64,000 nucleotides of DNA from Synechococcus sp. CS-1329 (GTDB lineage Bacteria; Cyanobacteriota; Cyanobacteriia; PCC-6307; Cyanobiaceae): NCBI RefSeq assembly GCF_025128055.1, contig NZ_JAHLYS010000045.1, forward strand, positions 89,215 through 153,214, in the 5' to 3' direction. The notes under the pieces are model-generated. The model made no database searches, had not been told where the DNA came from, and saw only the letters and a program-made list of their open reading frames with translations. Positions 1 through 12,229 of this stretch are shown piece after piece; within the stretch, counting starts at the first letter, position 1, and every line of letters starts with the position of its first letter. Position numbers and translations under genes: made by a program.

Positions 1-442
1 CAGCGCCCGCCATGGTGTGGACCCGCCAGTGCTCCCCATGCCGCGAGATGCGCTCCACAGCGGTGGCTTCGAGCAGATCGGCCCCAGAGGCCACCGCCTG
101 CTGGGCCAGAACCTGATCCAGCCGGGAGCGGCGCACGATCCAGAACGGAGCCTCCCCAGGCAGCTCGGCGATCACCGGATCCTCCAGGCACCAGGTGAAA
201 CGCACCTTGGTGATCACCCGATCCACGGCAGGGCGCAGATCGAACGGGAAGAGGTCCTGCACGGAGGCGGCCATCCCCCCGCCACAGGGCTTGGGCCTGG
301 GCAGGGGGCGGGCCTCCAGCAGCCTCACCCGCCAGCCCCGGGCAGCCAGGTGATAAGCCGCCGCCGCTCCTGCCGCGCCGGCCCCCACCACGATCACATC
401 GGCATCACAGGCTGGCCCACTGGCAGCGCTGGCCACGTTCAC
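1..442 (-). CDS. FAD-dependent oxidoreductase, geranylgeranyl-reductase family (N-terminal part; runs off the window)
   Basis: The minus strand encodes the first ~147 residues of a flavoprotein. A GTG start at 442-440 overlaps the frr stop codon. Near residue 16 there is a dinucleotide-binding fold ([18 protein letters not shown]), followed about 30 residues later by the PKPCGGGM segment that marks the geranylgeranyl-reductase/ChlP-like family. Members reduce isoprenoid or related double bonds with NAD(P)H, but the substrate of this paralogue cannot be read from the fragment. It follows frr in the same direction and is probably in the pyrH-frr transcript. The C-terminus lies outside the window. 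Confidence 0.8.
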   Translation of the reverse strand, partial: MNVASAASGPACDADVIVVGAGAAGAAAAYHLAARGWRVRLLEARPLPRPKPCGGGMAASVQDLFPFDLRPAVDRVITKVRFTWCLEDPVIAELPGEAPFWIVRRSRLDQVLAQQAVASGADLLEATAVERISRHGEHWRVHTMAGA

Positions 443-978
443 ACCTTGAGAATTTCGGCTTCCTTGTCCGCCAGGCTTTTCTCCAGTTCCACGACATAGC
501 GATCGGTGAGCTTTTGCACCTTCTCCTGCTCATCGCGGCTCTGATCTTCGGAGAGATCCCCGTCCTTCTCCTGCTTTTTGATCCTGTCGATCGCGTCGCG
601 GCGGATGTTGCGCAGGGCCACCTTGCCGTCTTCGGCATAGCGGGAGGCGAGCTTGCAGAACTCCTTGCGCCGCTCAGCCGTGAGCGGGGGGATGTTGATG
701 CGAATCAGACGGCCGTCGTTGTTGGGGGTGAGACCCAGATCACTCAAGGAGATGGCCTTCTCGATCGCCGCCATGGCGCCGGCATCGAAGGGCTGGATCT
801 GAATCGTCTGGGAATCCGGGGTGGAGAGATTGGCCAGCGAACGCAGGGGCGTCTCGGTGCCGTAGTACTCGATCGAGATCTTGTCGAGCAGGGAGGGATT
901 GGCCCGTCCGGTGCGGATGGTGTTGAAGGTGCGCTGGGTGGCTTCCAGCGACTTGCGCATGCTGGCGTCGAGATCCAT
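439..978 (-). CDS. frr: Ribosome recycling factor
   Basis: The 179-residue product has the normal size and composition of RRF, which with EF-G splits the post-termination 70S ribosome. The N-terminus [14 protein letters not shown] and the internal [13 protein letters not shown] segment are diagnostic, as is the later [20 protein letters not shown] helix. The gene lies 24 bp downstream of pyrH, the usual bacterial order, and its stop overlaps the GTG start of the next flavoprotein gene. No anomaly is seen. Confidence 0.96.
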   Translation of the reverse strand: MDLDASMRKSLEATQRTFNTIRTGRANPSLLDKISIEYYGTETPLRSLANLSTPDSQTIQIQPFDAGAMAAIEKAISLSDLGLTPNNDGRLIRINIPPLTAERRKEFCKLASRYAEDGKVALRNIRRDAIDRIKKQEKDGDLSEDQSRDEQEKVQKLTDRYVVELEKSLADKEAEILKV

Positions 979-1002
979 GGGCGTTGCGGGGAGTGTGCGG
1001 GG

Positions 1003-1722
<720 letters not shown>

Positions 1723-1796
1723 TCAGCGCACGGCGAACACAGTCGGCGGCACAGTAGCAAGCACTCCCGCAAGCCCCGAGCGGCAACCGCTGTGCG

Positions 1797-2474
1797 TCAG
1801 AACTCGATGCCGGCCTGGGCTTTGACCCCCTGCTCGCGGAAGGGATGGCGCACCAGCTTCATCTCGGTGACCAGATCAGCCCGATCCACCAGACCCTGCG
1901 GCGCCCCCCGGCCGGTGAGGGCCACGTGGGTGAGCTCCGGGCGGAGATCGAGGCCCTCCAGCACCTGATCCAATTCCAGGTAGCCCAGCTTGAGGGCCAC
2001 ATTCACCTCATCGAGCACCACCAGCTTGCGGACGGGATCGGCGAGGTACTGCAACGAGCGCCCCCAGGCCTCCTGCACCAGCTGGCGATCCCGATCACGG
2101 TCCTGGGTTTCCCAGGTGAAGCCCTCCCCGAGGGCATGCCAGGCCAGATCGTTGCCGAACAGCTGCAGGGCCCGGGCTTCCCCTGGCTGCCAGCCGCCCT
2201 TGATGAACTGCACCACCGCCACCCCCTCGCCGTGGCCGAGGGTGCGCAGCACCAGGCCCAGCGCGGCCGTGGTCTTGCCCTTGCCATCGCCGGTGAACAC
2301 CAGCACCAGCCCCTTCTCCAGGCTGCGCTCGCCCACCCGCTGCTGCTGCACCTCCCGGCGCCGTTGCATGCGGCGGCGGTAGGCCTCGGCGTCGCGCTCG
2401 GGGGCCAGATCGCCGCCGGGGCCCAGCTCAGCGGCCACCTGATCGAGCGGGTCAGCCACAGGAGGGTTGGACAT
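1797..2474 (-). CDS. cobO: Cob(I)yrinic acid a,c-diamide adenosyltransferase
   Basis: The 225-residue protein belongs to the CobO/BtuR/CobA family, which attaches the adenosyl group of ATP to reduced corrinoid during (pseudo)cobalamin synthesis. The P-loop is VFTGDGKGKTTAALGL around residue 60, followed by the family's VVQFIKGGW and VLDEVNVALKLGYL segments. The N-terminal ~50 residues are the charged extension usual in this family. It lies in the same direction as the integrase-like gene upstream, separated by 47 bp. Confidence 0.93.
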   Translation of the reverse strand: MSNPPVADPLDQVAAELGPGGDLAPERDAEAYRRRMQRRREVQQQRVGERSLEKGLVLVFTGDGKGKTTAALGLVLRTLGHGEGVAVVQFIKGGWQPGEARALQLFGNDLAWHALGEGFTWETQDRDRDRQLVQEAWGRSLQYLADPVRKLVVLDEVNVALKLGYLELDQVLEGLDLRPELTHVALTGRGAPQGLVDRADLVTEMKLVRHPFREQGVKAQAGIEF

Positions 2475-2521
2475 CGGCGTGGAGCTCGGCGATCGCCCGC
2501 CACTCTGGCGCGCCGGCTGGC

Positions 2522-3526
2522 TCAGGGGGTCAGGCGCTGACGGGCCAGGGCCGCATCGACGGCCTGCTGCTGGTCCCGGCGCGTGATCCAGTGGTGGTAG
2601 GTGCGCGTGTGGATGGCCACCGAGTGGCCCATCATCCGCGCCGCCACCGTGTCGGGCAGGCCGATGTGAATGGTGCGCACGGCCCAGGCATGGCGCAGGT
2701 CGTAGGGGGTGCAGGGCAACTGGTAGCGGTGGAACTGCTCGGCCACCCGGCGGCCCACCTGCTGCAGGGTGGTGCGCCGCAGATCGGTGCAGACCGCGGG
2801 GAGGCGGTCACTGGCCTCGCCGAGGAGGGTCAGATCGAAGCGGTCCACCCACTCGGGCTGGAAGGGCCAAACCTGATGTTCACCGGTCTTGGTGGTGGGC
2901 AGCACCCGGATCACCCGATCACCGCCGGGGGCCAGGGCGGAGAGATCGGCGAAGAACACCTCGTGGTTGCGCAGGCCATAGGTGGCCATCAGGCCGTACA
3001 CCAGCCGCCAGCGGGGGTTGGGAATGCGCTCCAGCCACTCCAGCAACTGGGCATCACTGGGCAGGCGCCGGTACTGGGCCTGGTGCAGGCCGTAGCCGCC
3101 GGCCCGCTCACGCCAGTCGTCAGGCAGAGCCAGCTCCAGCTGCCGGGCCAGGGCCGCCAGGGCAGTGCCGCACTGCTGGCGGCTGCGGCTGGCGGGGGGA
3201 TAGCCCTCCAGCACCTCCAGCAGCTGCTGGCTCTCCAGGGGCTCCCCCTGCTCCAGCCGTGAGCGCAACCGGCGCAGGTAGGGCTGGTAGGCGGCGGTCC
3301 AGGTGGTGCGGCTGCCGGCGGGATTGCGACGGCGGCGGGGGTCGGCGAAAAAGGCCTGCTCGAAGGCCTCGAGCTGCTCCAGGGACGAGGCAGCGGCGGT
3401 GGGACGCCCCCAGTCGCCCCAGTCGAAGCGCTGCTGACGCAGGGCCTGGTTCACCCGTTTCAGTTCCCGTCGGGCCTGGCTCAGGCCGGTGGGGCTGGCC
3501 TCCAGCCCCAGGCTCAGGCGCTGCAC
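2522..3526 (-). CDS. Tyrosine recombinase/phage-integrase-like protein (start uncertain)
   Basis: The C-terminal half carries a tyrosine-recombinase catalytic core: the first Arg in TYGLRNHE, a YDLRHAW segment (Tyr where many family members have the first His of HxxR), MGHS, and the nucleophile Tyr in TRTYHHW. A GTG at 3526 opens the listed frame, but the same frame stays open to a stop at 3704-3706. The upstream codons read as a plausible arm-binding domain (LAASGLALRLERRGGRLALRG), so the true start is probably upstream; no ATG, GTG or TTG is available there. There are no phage genes or att repeats nearby. A position between cobO and hemH suggests a resident chromosomal gene rather than a live prophage. 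Confidence 0.8.
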   Translation of the reverse strand: MQRLSLGLEASPTGLSQARRELKRVNQALRQQRFDWGDWGRPTAAASSLEQLEAFEQAFFADPRRRRNPAGSRTTWTAAYQPYLRRLRSRLEQGEPLESQQLLEVLEGYPPASRSRQQCGTALAALARQLELALPDDWRERAGGYGLHQAQYRRLPSDAQLLEWLERIPNPRWRLVYGLMATYGLRNHEVFFADLSALAPGGDRVIRVLPTTKTGEHQVWPFQPEWVDRFDLTLLGEASDRLPAVCTDLRRTTLQQVGRRVAEQFHRYQLPCTPYDLRHAWAVRTIHIGLPDTVAARMMGHSVAIHTRTYHHWITRRDQQQAVDAALARQRLTP

Positions 3527-3780
3527 CCGCTGGGGGCCACCGCGGGGGCAGGGCAGGGGACCGCGCAGAGCCAGCCGCCCCCCCCGCCGCTCCAGGCGCA
3601 GGGCCAGACCGCTGGCGGCCAGACGGGCATTCTCCTCGCTCAGCGCGGCATCGATGGCGGCAAGGGCAGGGGTCAGAACAGCTGGAGCCGGTGGGCGCCG
3701 AGGTTATCGATCACGGCCGGCTAACGCCAGCGGGCACCAGCAGGGTTACGCTCTGAGCCATTCGGTGGATCAGATCAGGT

Positions 3781-4956
3781 ATGGCCAGGGTCGGCGTCTT
3801 GCTGCTGAACCTCGGCGGGCCTGAGCGCATCGAAGATGTGGGGCCATTCCTCTACAACCTTTTCGCCGACCCGGAGATCATCCGGCTGCCCACGCCCCTG
3901 CTGCAGAAGCCCCTGGCCTGGCTGATCAGCACCCTGCGCAGCAGCAAGTCGAAGGAGGCCTACCGAGCCATCGGCGGCGGTTCCCCCCTGCGCCGCATCA
4001 CCGAGCAGCAGGCCCGTGAGCTCCAGAGCGAGCTGCGTCAGCGGGGGGTTCAGGCCACCACCTATGTGGCGATGCGCTACTGGCATCCGTTCACCGAATC
4101 TGCCGTGGGCGACATCAAGGCCGACTCGGTGGATGAGGTGGTGGTGCTGCCGCTCTATCCCCACTTCTCGATCAGCACCAGCGGTTCAAGCTTCCGGGAA
4201 CTGCAGCGCCTTCGCCAGGCCGACCCCGCCTTCAGCAAGTTGCCGATCCGCTGCATCCGCAGCTGGTACGACCATCCCGGCTATGTGCTGGCGATGGCGG
4301 AGCTGATCGCCGCCGGGGTGAGCAGCTGCCGGAACCCCGCCGCCGCCCACGTCTTCTTCAGCGCCCACGGCGTGCCCAAGAGTTATGTGGAGGATGCCGG
4401 CGACCCCTACCAGCAGGAGATCGAAGCCTGCTCAATCCTGGTGATGGCCAAGCTGGAGGAGCTGCTGGGCCATGGCAATCCCTACACCCTGGCCTACCAG
4501 AGCCGGGTGGGACCGGTGGAGTGGCTCAAGCCCTACACCGATGAGGCCCTGGTGCGGCTCGGCGAGGAGGGGGTCGAGGAGCTGGTGGTGGTGCCGATCA
4601 GCTTCGTGAGCGAGCACATCGAGACCCTCGAGGAGATCGACATCGAATACCGGGAGATCGCCACCGAAGCCGGCATCAGCAACTTCGTGCGCGTGCCCGC
4701 CCTCGACACCTACCCCACCTTCATCAAGGGGCTGGCGGATCTGGTGCAGCTGGCCCAGGCCGGTCCTGAGGTGAACCTGGATCAGGCCGCCGCCCTGCCC
4801 ACCCAGGTGAAGCTCTACCCCCAGGACAAGTGGGCCTGGGGCTGGAACAACAGCTCCGAGGTCTGGAATGGCCGCCTGGCGATGCTGGGATTTTCGGCCT
4901 TCCTGCTGGAGCTCCTGAGTGGCCGGGGTCCGCTGCATGCGCTCGGCCTGCTCTAG
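3781..4956 (+). CDS. hemH: Ferrochelatase with C-terminal CAB/HLIP-like tail
   Basis: The 391-residue enzyme inserts Fe2+ into protoporphyrin IX, the last step of protoheme synthesis. The core shows [11 protein letters not shown] at the N-terminus, the metal-ligand His region [10 protein letters not shown], and the [15 protein letters not shown] motif. After residue ~350 a linker leads to a chlorophyll-a/b-binding-like helix ([13 protein letters not shown]), the extension typical of cyanobacterial and plastid type II ferrochelatases. It is divergent from the integrase-like gene and is followed by a strong hairpin and ilvB. Confidence 0.97.
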   Translation: MARVGVLLLNLGGPERIEDVGPFLYNLFADPEIIRLPTPLLQKPLAWLISTLRSSKSKEAYRAIGGGSPLRRITEQQARELQSELRQRGVQATTYVAMRYWHPFTESAVGDIKADSVDEVVVLPLYPHFSISTSGSSFRELQRLRQADPAFSKLPIRCIRSWYDHPGYVLAMAELIAAGVSSCRNPAAAHVFFSAHGVPKSYVEDAGDPYQQEIEACSILVMAKLEELLGHGNPYTLAYQSRVGPVEWLKPYTDEALVRLGEEGVEELVVVPISFVSEHIETLEEIDIEYREIATEAGISNFVRVPALDTYPTFIKGLADLVQLAQAGPEVNLDQAAALPTQVKLYPQDKWAWGWNNSSEVWNGRLAMLGFSAFLLELLSGRGPLHALGLL

Positions 4957-4964
4957 GCCCCTCA

Positions 4965-5009
4965 GCGGTCTGTGGCTTCCGCTACTCCCCAGCGGCAGCC
5001 ACAGACCGC
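4965..5009 (+). terminator. Strong stem-loop between hemH and ilvB (terminator or leader structure)
   Basis: Two perfect 13-base arms (GCGGTCTGTGGCT at 4965-4977 and its complement at 4997-5009) enclose a further 5-bp stem (CCGCT/AGCGG) with a 7-base loop. Together they form a ~19-bp stem with one mismatch. There is no clear T-run after it. It begins 8 bases after the hemH stop and ends about 50 bases before the first ilvB start. It could end hemH transcription or act in the ilvB leader. Confidence 0.65.
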
Positions 5010-5059
5010 GCAACAGTTCTCCCAAGCTTGGAACTGAGCTTCTACGCTGACGGTCTCCG

Positions 5060-6991
5060 TTGCGTGTGTTGCTCGCCACCGTGACCGTGACCACCGTGAC
5101 TTCGACGACTGCCGCCGCCGCCCACCCAGCGACGACCGCTCCCTCGGCCCCTGGCCAGGTTCCCGCTGAGGCCTTAGCCCCAGTGGTTCCCGGGCGGCTC
5201 AGCGGCGCTGACGCCCTGATGGATGCGCTCCACCGCCATGGCGTCACCGATGTGTTCGGTTACCCCGGCGGAGCGATCCTGCCCATCTACGACGCTCTGC
5301 ACAAGGCCGAGAGCCGCGGCTGGCTGAAGCATGTGCTGGTGCGGCACGAGCAGGGGGGCGCCCATGCCGCCGATGCCTACGCCAGGGCCACCGGCCGCGT
5401 CGGCGTCTGTTTCGGCACCTCGGGTCCCGGGGCCACGAATCTGGTCACCGGCATCGCCACGGCCCAGATGGATTCGGTGCCGATGGTGGTGATCACCGGT
5501 CAGGTGCCGCGAGCCGCCATCGGCACCGATGCCTTCCAGGAAACCGACATCTTCGGCATCACCCTGCCGATCGTGAAGCACTCCTGGGTGGTGCGTGATC
5601 CCGCCGACATCGGCCGGATCGTGGCCGAAGCCTTTCTGATCGCCGCCACAGGTCGTCCCGGACCGGTGCTGATCGATGTGCCCAAGGATGTGGGGCTCGA
5701 AGAGTTTGAGTACACCCCTGTGGAGCCGGGAACGGCCATCCCGGCGGGGTATCAGCTGCCGAGCGGACCAGCCCCTGCGGCGATCGCTCAGGCCATTGAG
5801 CTGATTCGCCAGGCGCGGCGTCCGCTGCTCTATGTGGGCGGTGGCGCCATCAGCTCCGGCGCCCACACCAGCCTGATTGCCCTAGCCGAGCGCTTCCAGC
5901 TGCCGGTCACCACCACCTTGATGGGCAAGGGCGCCTTCGATGAGCGCCATCCCCTGGCGGTGGGAATGCTGGGCATGCATGGCACCGCCTATGCCAACTT
6001 CGCTGTCACCGAATGCGATCTGCTGATCGCCACCGGTGCCCGCTTCGACGACCGGGTCACCGGGCGGCTCGACAGCTTCGCCCCCCGTGCCCGTGTGATC
6101 CACATCGACATCGATGCCGCTGAGGTGGGCAAGAACCGCCTGCCGGAGGTGCCGATCGTCTCAGACGTGCGCCTGGCCCTGGAGGCCCTGCTGCAGGCCT
6201 CGAGCGGCGAGAGCGATCACGGCCACACCGCTGCCTGGCTGGAGCGCATCAACCGCTGGAAGCGCCACTACCCGCTGGTGATCCCCACCCCGGAGGGGGC
6301 CATCGCTCCCCAGGAAGTGGTGATGGCCCTGCGCGACTTCGCTCCGGACGCCTTCGTCACCACCGATGTGGGGCAGCACCAGATGTGGGCGGCCCAGTAC
6401 CTCAACAACCCGCCACGCCACTGGATCAGCAGCAGCGGCCTTGGCACCATGGGCTTCGGCCTGCCGGCCGCCATGGGTGTTCAGGTGGCCTTCCCGGCCG
6501 ATCAGGTGATCTGCGTGGCTGGCGACGCCAGCATCCTGATGAACATCCAGGAGCTGGGCACCCTCTCCCAGTACGACCTGCCCGTGAAGGTGGTGATCCT
6601 CAACAACGGCTGGCAGGGCATGGTGAGGCAGTGGCAGGAGAGCTTCTACGGCGAGCGCTACTCCGCCTCGGAGATGACCCGCGGCATGCCCGATTTTCCC
6701 CGCCTGGCCGAAGCCTTCGGAGTCAGAGGGGTGGGAATCAGCGAACGCTCCAGCTTCCGCGAACAACTGGCCGAGGCCCTGGCCCATCCAGGCCCGGCTC
6801 TGATCGATGTGCGCGTCCGCCGCAACGAGAACTGCTATCCGATGGTGCCCCCCGGTGCCAGCAATGCCCAGATGGTCGGTCTTCCCAATCATCCGGAGCT
6901 GGCGATCGACACCACCCGCCTGTGCGGCTCCTGTGGCATCAGCACGGAAAGCGCCCATCTCTTCTGCCCCAGCTGCGGTGCCAAGCTCTGA
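5060..6991 (+). CDS. ilvB: Acetolactate synthase catalytic subunit with C-terminal zinc ribbon
   Basis: This is a thiamine-diphosphate enzyme condensing pyruvate to acetolactate (or 2-aceto-2-hydroxybutyrate) in branched-chain amino acid synthesis. The N-terminal TPP domain starts at [15 protein letters not shown] with the catalytic Glu in [19 protein letters not shown]. The C-terminal TPP site has [12 protein letters not shown] followed by NNGW. After the normal end ([14 protein letters not shown]) there is an extension with Cys622-x2-Cys625 and Cys636-x2-Cys639, a zinc-ribbon knuckle pair. The TTG at 5060 is the longest start; an in-frame GTG at 5081 is also possible. No small regulatory subunit (ilvH) is adjacent. 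Confidence 0.93.
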   Translation: MRVLLATVTVTTVTSTTAAAAHPATTAPSAPGQVPAEALAPVVPGRLSGADALMDALHRHGVTDVFGYPGGAILPIYDALHKAESRGWLKHVLVRHEQGGAHAADAYARATGRVGVCFGTSGPGATNLVTGIATAQMDSVPMVVITGQVPRAAIGTDAFQETDIFGITLPIVKHSWVVRDPADIGRIVAEAFLIAATGRPGPVLIDVPKDVGLEEFEYTPVEPGTAIPAGYQLPSGPAPAAIAQAIELIRQARRPLLYVGGGAISSGAHTSLIALAERFQLPVTTTLMGKGAFDERHPLAVGMLGMHGTAYANFAVTECDLLIATGARFDDRVTGRLDSFAPRARVIHIDIDAAEVGKNRLPEVPIVSDVRLALEALLQASSGESDHGHTAAWLERINRWKRHYPLVIPTPEGAIAPQEVVMALRDFAPDAFVTTDVGQHQMWAAQYLNNPPRHWISSSGLGTMGFGLPAAMGVQVAFPADQVICVAGDASILMNIQELGTLSQYDLPVKVVILNNGWQGMVRQWQESFYGERYSASEMTRGMPDFPRLAEAFGVRGVGISERSSFREQLAEALAHPGPALIDVRVRRNENCYPMVPPGASNAQMVGLPNHPELAIDTTRLCGSCGISTESAHLFCPSCGAKL

Positions 6992-7401
6992 ATCCCCTGC
7001 CCCTGCTTCTGGCCCTGGTCCTGGCCATCGGCCTGCTGCTTGATCCCATCGGCGCCAGCCCGGCTGCCGCCGCCGAGGTGTTGCAGGTGCGCAGTGGTGT
7101 GCTGCTGCAGGTGGGTGATCAGAACCGCAGCTACCCGGTGCAGCTGGGCTGCATCAGCGTCACCCCGGAGCTCTCAGGGGCCGCCGAAGACTGGTTGCGC
7201 CAGGAGCTGCCGCGCCGCACCCGGGTGAATCTGCGCCCGCTGGGCTCTGCCGATGGGGTCCTGCTGGCGCGGGTGCAGGTGTTGCGGGGAGGGGATGACC
7301 TGGGCACAGGCCTGATCAGTGCCGGTCTGGCTCAGCCCCTGCCGGCGTTGATCAGTCCCCAGGGCTGCCCCTCCAGCGAAGACAACGCCCAGGAGCCATG
7401 A
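6988..7401 (+). CDS. Secreted SNase-fold-like protein, catalytic residues not apparent; probable CTG start
   Basis: The frame encodes about 137 residues: a hydrophobic signal segment ending in GASPAAAA, then a domain reading like a degenerate staphylococcal-nuclease fold (short beta strands, [10 protein letters not shown] where nucleases have VRLxGID, then LARVQV and LISAGLAQP). The nuclease's Asp/Arg/Glu catalytic set is not evident. No ATG, GTG or TTG precedes the signal peptide. A CTG at 6988 overlaps the ilvB stop as CTGA, suggesting translational coupling. Its own stop overlaps the ATG of the next gene. Function unknown. Confidence 0.6.
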   Translation: MNPLPLLLALVLAIGLLLDPIGASPAAAAEVLQVRSGVLLQVGDQNRSYPVQLGCISVTPELSGAAEDWLRQELPRRTRVNLRPLGSADGVLLARVQVLRGGDDLGTGLISAGLAQPLPALISPQGCPSSEDNAQEP

Positions 7402-7628
7402 GCCTGAACCGCACCGCCAAGGGCATCGTGCTGGTGCCCAGCCTGCTGCTGGGTGGTGCCTTCCTCAGCGCGGCCCTCTGGGGAGGAGAAGGCTCGCAAG
7501 CCAACCGGCCCCTGGCCCTGGCGATCGCTGCGGTGCTGCTGGGTGGAGGATTGTTCACCCAGTTGCTGCCTGAGGCCGAACCGGAGGGCGAACCGGAACG
7601 GGACATGGAAGCCGACGACAACAGCTAG
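7398..7628 (+). CDS. Small two-helix membrane protein
   Basis: The 76-residue product has two hydrophobic stretches (GIVLVPSLLLGGAFLSAAL and the ALAIAAVLLGGGLFTQLL region) and an acidic C-terminal tail rich in Glu and Asp. The ATG overlaps the stop of the upstream gene as ATGA, so it appears to end an ilvB-led transcript. No family is recognised. It is convergent with the Tic22-like gene, 10 bp away. Confidence 0.7.
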   Translation: MSLNRTAKGIVLVPSLLLGGAFLSAALWGGEGSQANRPLALAIAAVLLGGGLFTQLLPEAEPEGEPERDMEADDNS

Positions 7629-7638
7629 CTGACGTTCT

Positions 7639-8442
7639 TCAGCGGCGTGGAGCCACCGGAGGCGGAGCCGCGGCGGGTGGGGGGCCTGCCGCCCCGGTTC
7701 TGCTGGATTGCTGCTGCACCAACTGGAAGTAATCCGGTGTTGGGTAGAAGGCGTAGGTGTCCTTGGGCTGTTTGACGATCTGATCCATCACGGCGCTGAG
7801 ATCAGCGGCCTGGACGGTGAGCTTGCTGCGGTCGGGGATGCCGGCCATCGCCTTCTGCAGGGAGGCGTAGTCGAAGAAGAAAAGACCACGCTCACCCTGG
7901 GGCGTCTGAATGGTGATCAGTGGTTGGGTGAAAAACACCGGCACGGCAAGCCCCTCTTGAATGGCCTTCTGATCGAGACCCTGTTTGCCGAGGAGGGTAC
8001 GCGCCTGGTTCAGATCTGCTGGCAATGGAATCACCGGCGAGAGAAGTTTGCGATCTTTCAGCGATTTATTGATCTCCTGCACCCGCTCCAGGGCCACATT
8101 CATGGGCATCGGCAGCACTCCCGCCTTGATGGTGGGGTTGGCCTTGGTGAACGCGGCGAGCTCCTGATTGGCCTTGGCCCGATCCAGGTAGAGGGGCAGT
8201 ACCAAAGCCTTGTTCCGCTCCAGGGGCAGCGGAATTCCTTTGGTGTCGGTGAGGACGAACACCGGAATGACGGCCAGCTTCTTCATGGCCTCCGCCTGGG
8301 GAATGGCCATCGCCGGGAGCGGCTGAAGCAGAGCCACCGCACTGATGCAGCCCAGGCCCCAGCGGGCCCACCGAGTGGTCAGGCTCTGCCTGTGGGCTGC
8401 AGGGGTCTGCGGAGCGAGCTTTGCGGCGGTGAGGCTCAGCAT
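7639..8442 (-). CDS. Tic22-family periplasmic protein
   Basis: The ~267-residue protein starts with a signal peptide (hydrophobic GCISAVALLQPLPAMA) and continues with a Tic22-like fold: KLAVIPVFVLTDTKGIPL, ALVLPLYLDRAKANQEL and VPVFFTQPLITIQ, then a Pro/Ala-rich tail. Cyanobacterial Tic22 homologues sit in the periplasm or thylakoid lumen and are linked to outer-membrane biogenesis. The frame is open to 8523, but that start would overlap the divergent gene at 8516, so the ATG at 8442, directly before the signal peptide, is preferred. Confidence 0.82.
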   Translation of the reverse strand: MLSLTAAKLAPQTPAAHRQSLTTRWARWGLGCISAVALLQPLPAMAIPQAEAMKKLAVIPVFVLTDTKGIPLPLERNKALVLPLYLDRAKANQELAAFTKANPTIKAGVLPMPMNVALERVQEINKSLKDRKLLSPVIPLPADLNQARTLLGKQGLDQKAIQEGLAVPVFFTQPLITIQTPQGERGLFFFDYASLQKAMAGIPDRSKLTVQAADLSAVMDQIVKQPKDTYAFYPTPDYFQLVQQQSSRTGAAGPPPAAAPPPVAPRR

Positions 8443-8515
8443 GCGTCCCTGGACAAGAAGATCAAATTTAGGGACGGCGCTGCACGTAATCTCGCTGGGC
8501 TGGACGGTATGAGTC

Positions 8516-9709
8516 ATGACCACTGGCGGACTGGGAAGTGGACCTCCCCCCTCGCCAGAGCAGGGAGGGCGGCTTCCTCTCTGGAGTGTCGGAGCGGGAC
8601 TGGCCGCGGTGCTGGTGGGGGTCCAGAGCCTGGCGGCCAGCAGCCCTTTCTCCAGGGATGTGTTGATGCTGTTGCCCAGTGAAGGGCTGCTGGCCGGGGT
8701 GGGGGACGGCCTGCGCCGCGGTTACGGCCTGGCCATGGAGGAAACCCGGGCCTGCGGCCTGCGGCCCCCCAGCCAGGGCCTGGGATGGCTTCCCCCTGAG
8801 CAGGACCCTGAAGCTCTGTTGGCAGGGTTACCAATGCCCGAGCTGTTGATCGCTCCACCTGCCGTCAACCTGCTGCCCTACGGTCGACTGGCCCAGAGCC
8901 GGGGGGTGAATGTGCTCCTGCCCCTGCAGCGGGGATATTCCCTGCAGCGTCTGCCCGGCCAGGTGGGTGCCGAAAGGATCTGGCCGGTGTTGCCCTCTCG
9001 CAGTCTCGAAGCCGACCGGCTGGCGCGCGGCCTGCTGGAGGACAAGGGGGGCAAGGTGATGGTGATTCATGACGGTGGAGCGGAGCAGGCGGCCCTGGCC
9101 GATCGTTTCGTGGAAACGATCCAGGGCAGCGGCGGCTGGACCGTGGGGGCCACCAACACACCCGAGGCGATCGTGGAACCCAGCGCCAAGGTGATGACCC
9201 AGCTGCGCGATGACGTGGGTTGGTACACCCCCTCTTCACTGGTGGTGATGACATCCCCGGGCAGCTCCCTGGCCCGGGCCGTGGCCGAACTTGACCTGCC
9301 GAACAACCTCACCCTCGCCTGGCCGTTCCCAGTGAGCGAGCCCTTGCCCCTGCCCCAGCTGGGGGTCGACTCCCTCAGTCGTGGGCCGGGCTGGGGGCGC
9401 TTTGAGCAGGCGTTCAAGCAACGCTATGGCTACAGCCCCGGGTTGGTGGAGGCCGCCGGTTTCGACACCGGTCAGCTGGTGACCGTCTCCTCAGTGAACG
9501 CTTCGAGCACAAAAGCCTGGTCGCTGGACTGGCTGGATGCCACGGCCAAGCCCCAGGACCTCTGCGCTGCCATCAAGGCCCGGCGGGCCGGCAAACCGGT
9601 GGCCCTGCGCGGCGCCGCCAGCCGCCTGGACATCACCCCTGGCCTTCCTCCCACAGGGGAGCTGCGGCTGACGCCCCTCAAGGCAGACCCCAGCGCCAGC
9701 CGTTCCTAG
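8516..9709 (+). CDS. Periplasmic-binding-protein-like (type 1 fold) membrane-anchored protein
   Basis: The 397-residue product has a Pro/Gly-rich N-terminus, one hydrophobic anchor (LPLWSVGAGLAAVLVGVQSLAAS), and a domain resembling the LivK/branched-chain type-1 periplasmic binding fold (VMVIHDGGAEQAALADRFVETI, SSLVVMTSPGSSLARAVAEL, RYGYSPGLVEAAGFDTGQLV). No ABC permease or ATPase lies beside it, so a solo sensory or envelope role is as likely as transport. The assignment is by pattern only. Confidence 0.6.
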   Translation: MTTGGLGSGPPPSPEQGGRLPLWSVGAGLAAVLVGVQSLAASSPFSRDVLMLLPSEGLLAGVGDGLRRGYGLAMEETRACGLRPPSQGLGWLPPEQDPEALLAGLPMPELLIAPPAVNLLPYGRLAQSRGVNVLLPLQRGYSLQRLPGQVGAERIWPVLPSRSLEADRLARGLLEDKGGKVMVIHDGGAEQAALADRFVETIQGSGGWTVGATNTPEAIVEPSAKVMTQLRDDVGWYTPSSLVVMTSPGSSLARAVAELDLPNNLTLAWPFPVSEPLPLPQLGVDSLSRGPGWGRFEQAFKQRYGYSPGLVEAAGFDTGQLVTVSSVNASSTKAWSLDWLDATAKPQDLCAAIKARRAGKPVALRGAASRLDITPGLPPTGELRLTPLKADPSASRS

Positions 9710-9736
9710 CCTGGGTCTCTGTGCGAGTTGATCGCC

Positions 9737-12163
<2,427 letters not shown>

Positions 12164-12229
12164 GGCCGCTGTCCGCTGAACAACGCCTGGGGGAGGGGCC
12201 GATAGGGTCAGTTTTCGTCGCGCGACTTG

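Noticed and set aside
2522..3526. Active prophage or integrative element at the integrase-like gene
   Set aside because: No phage genes, excisionase, att repeats or tRNA target are next to it; flanking genes are core metabolism in normal order.
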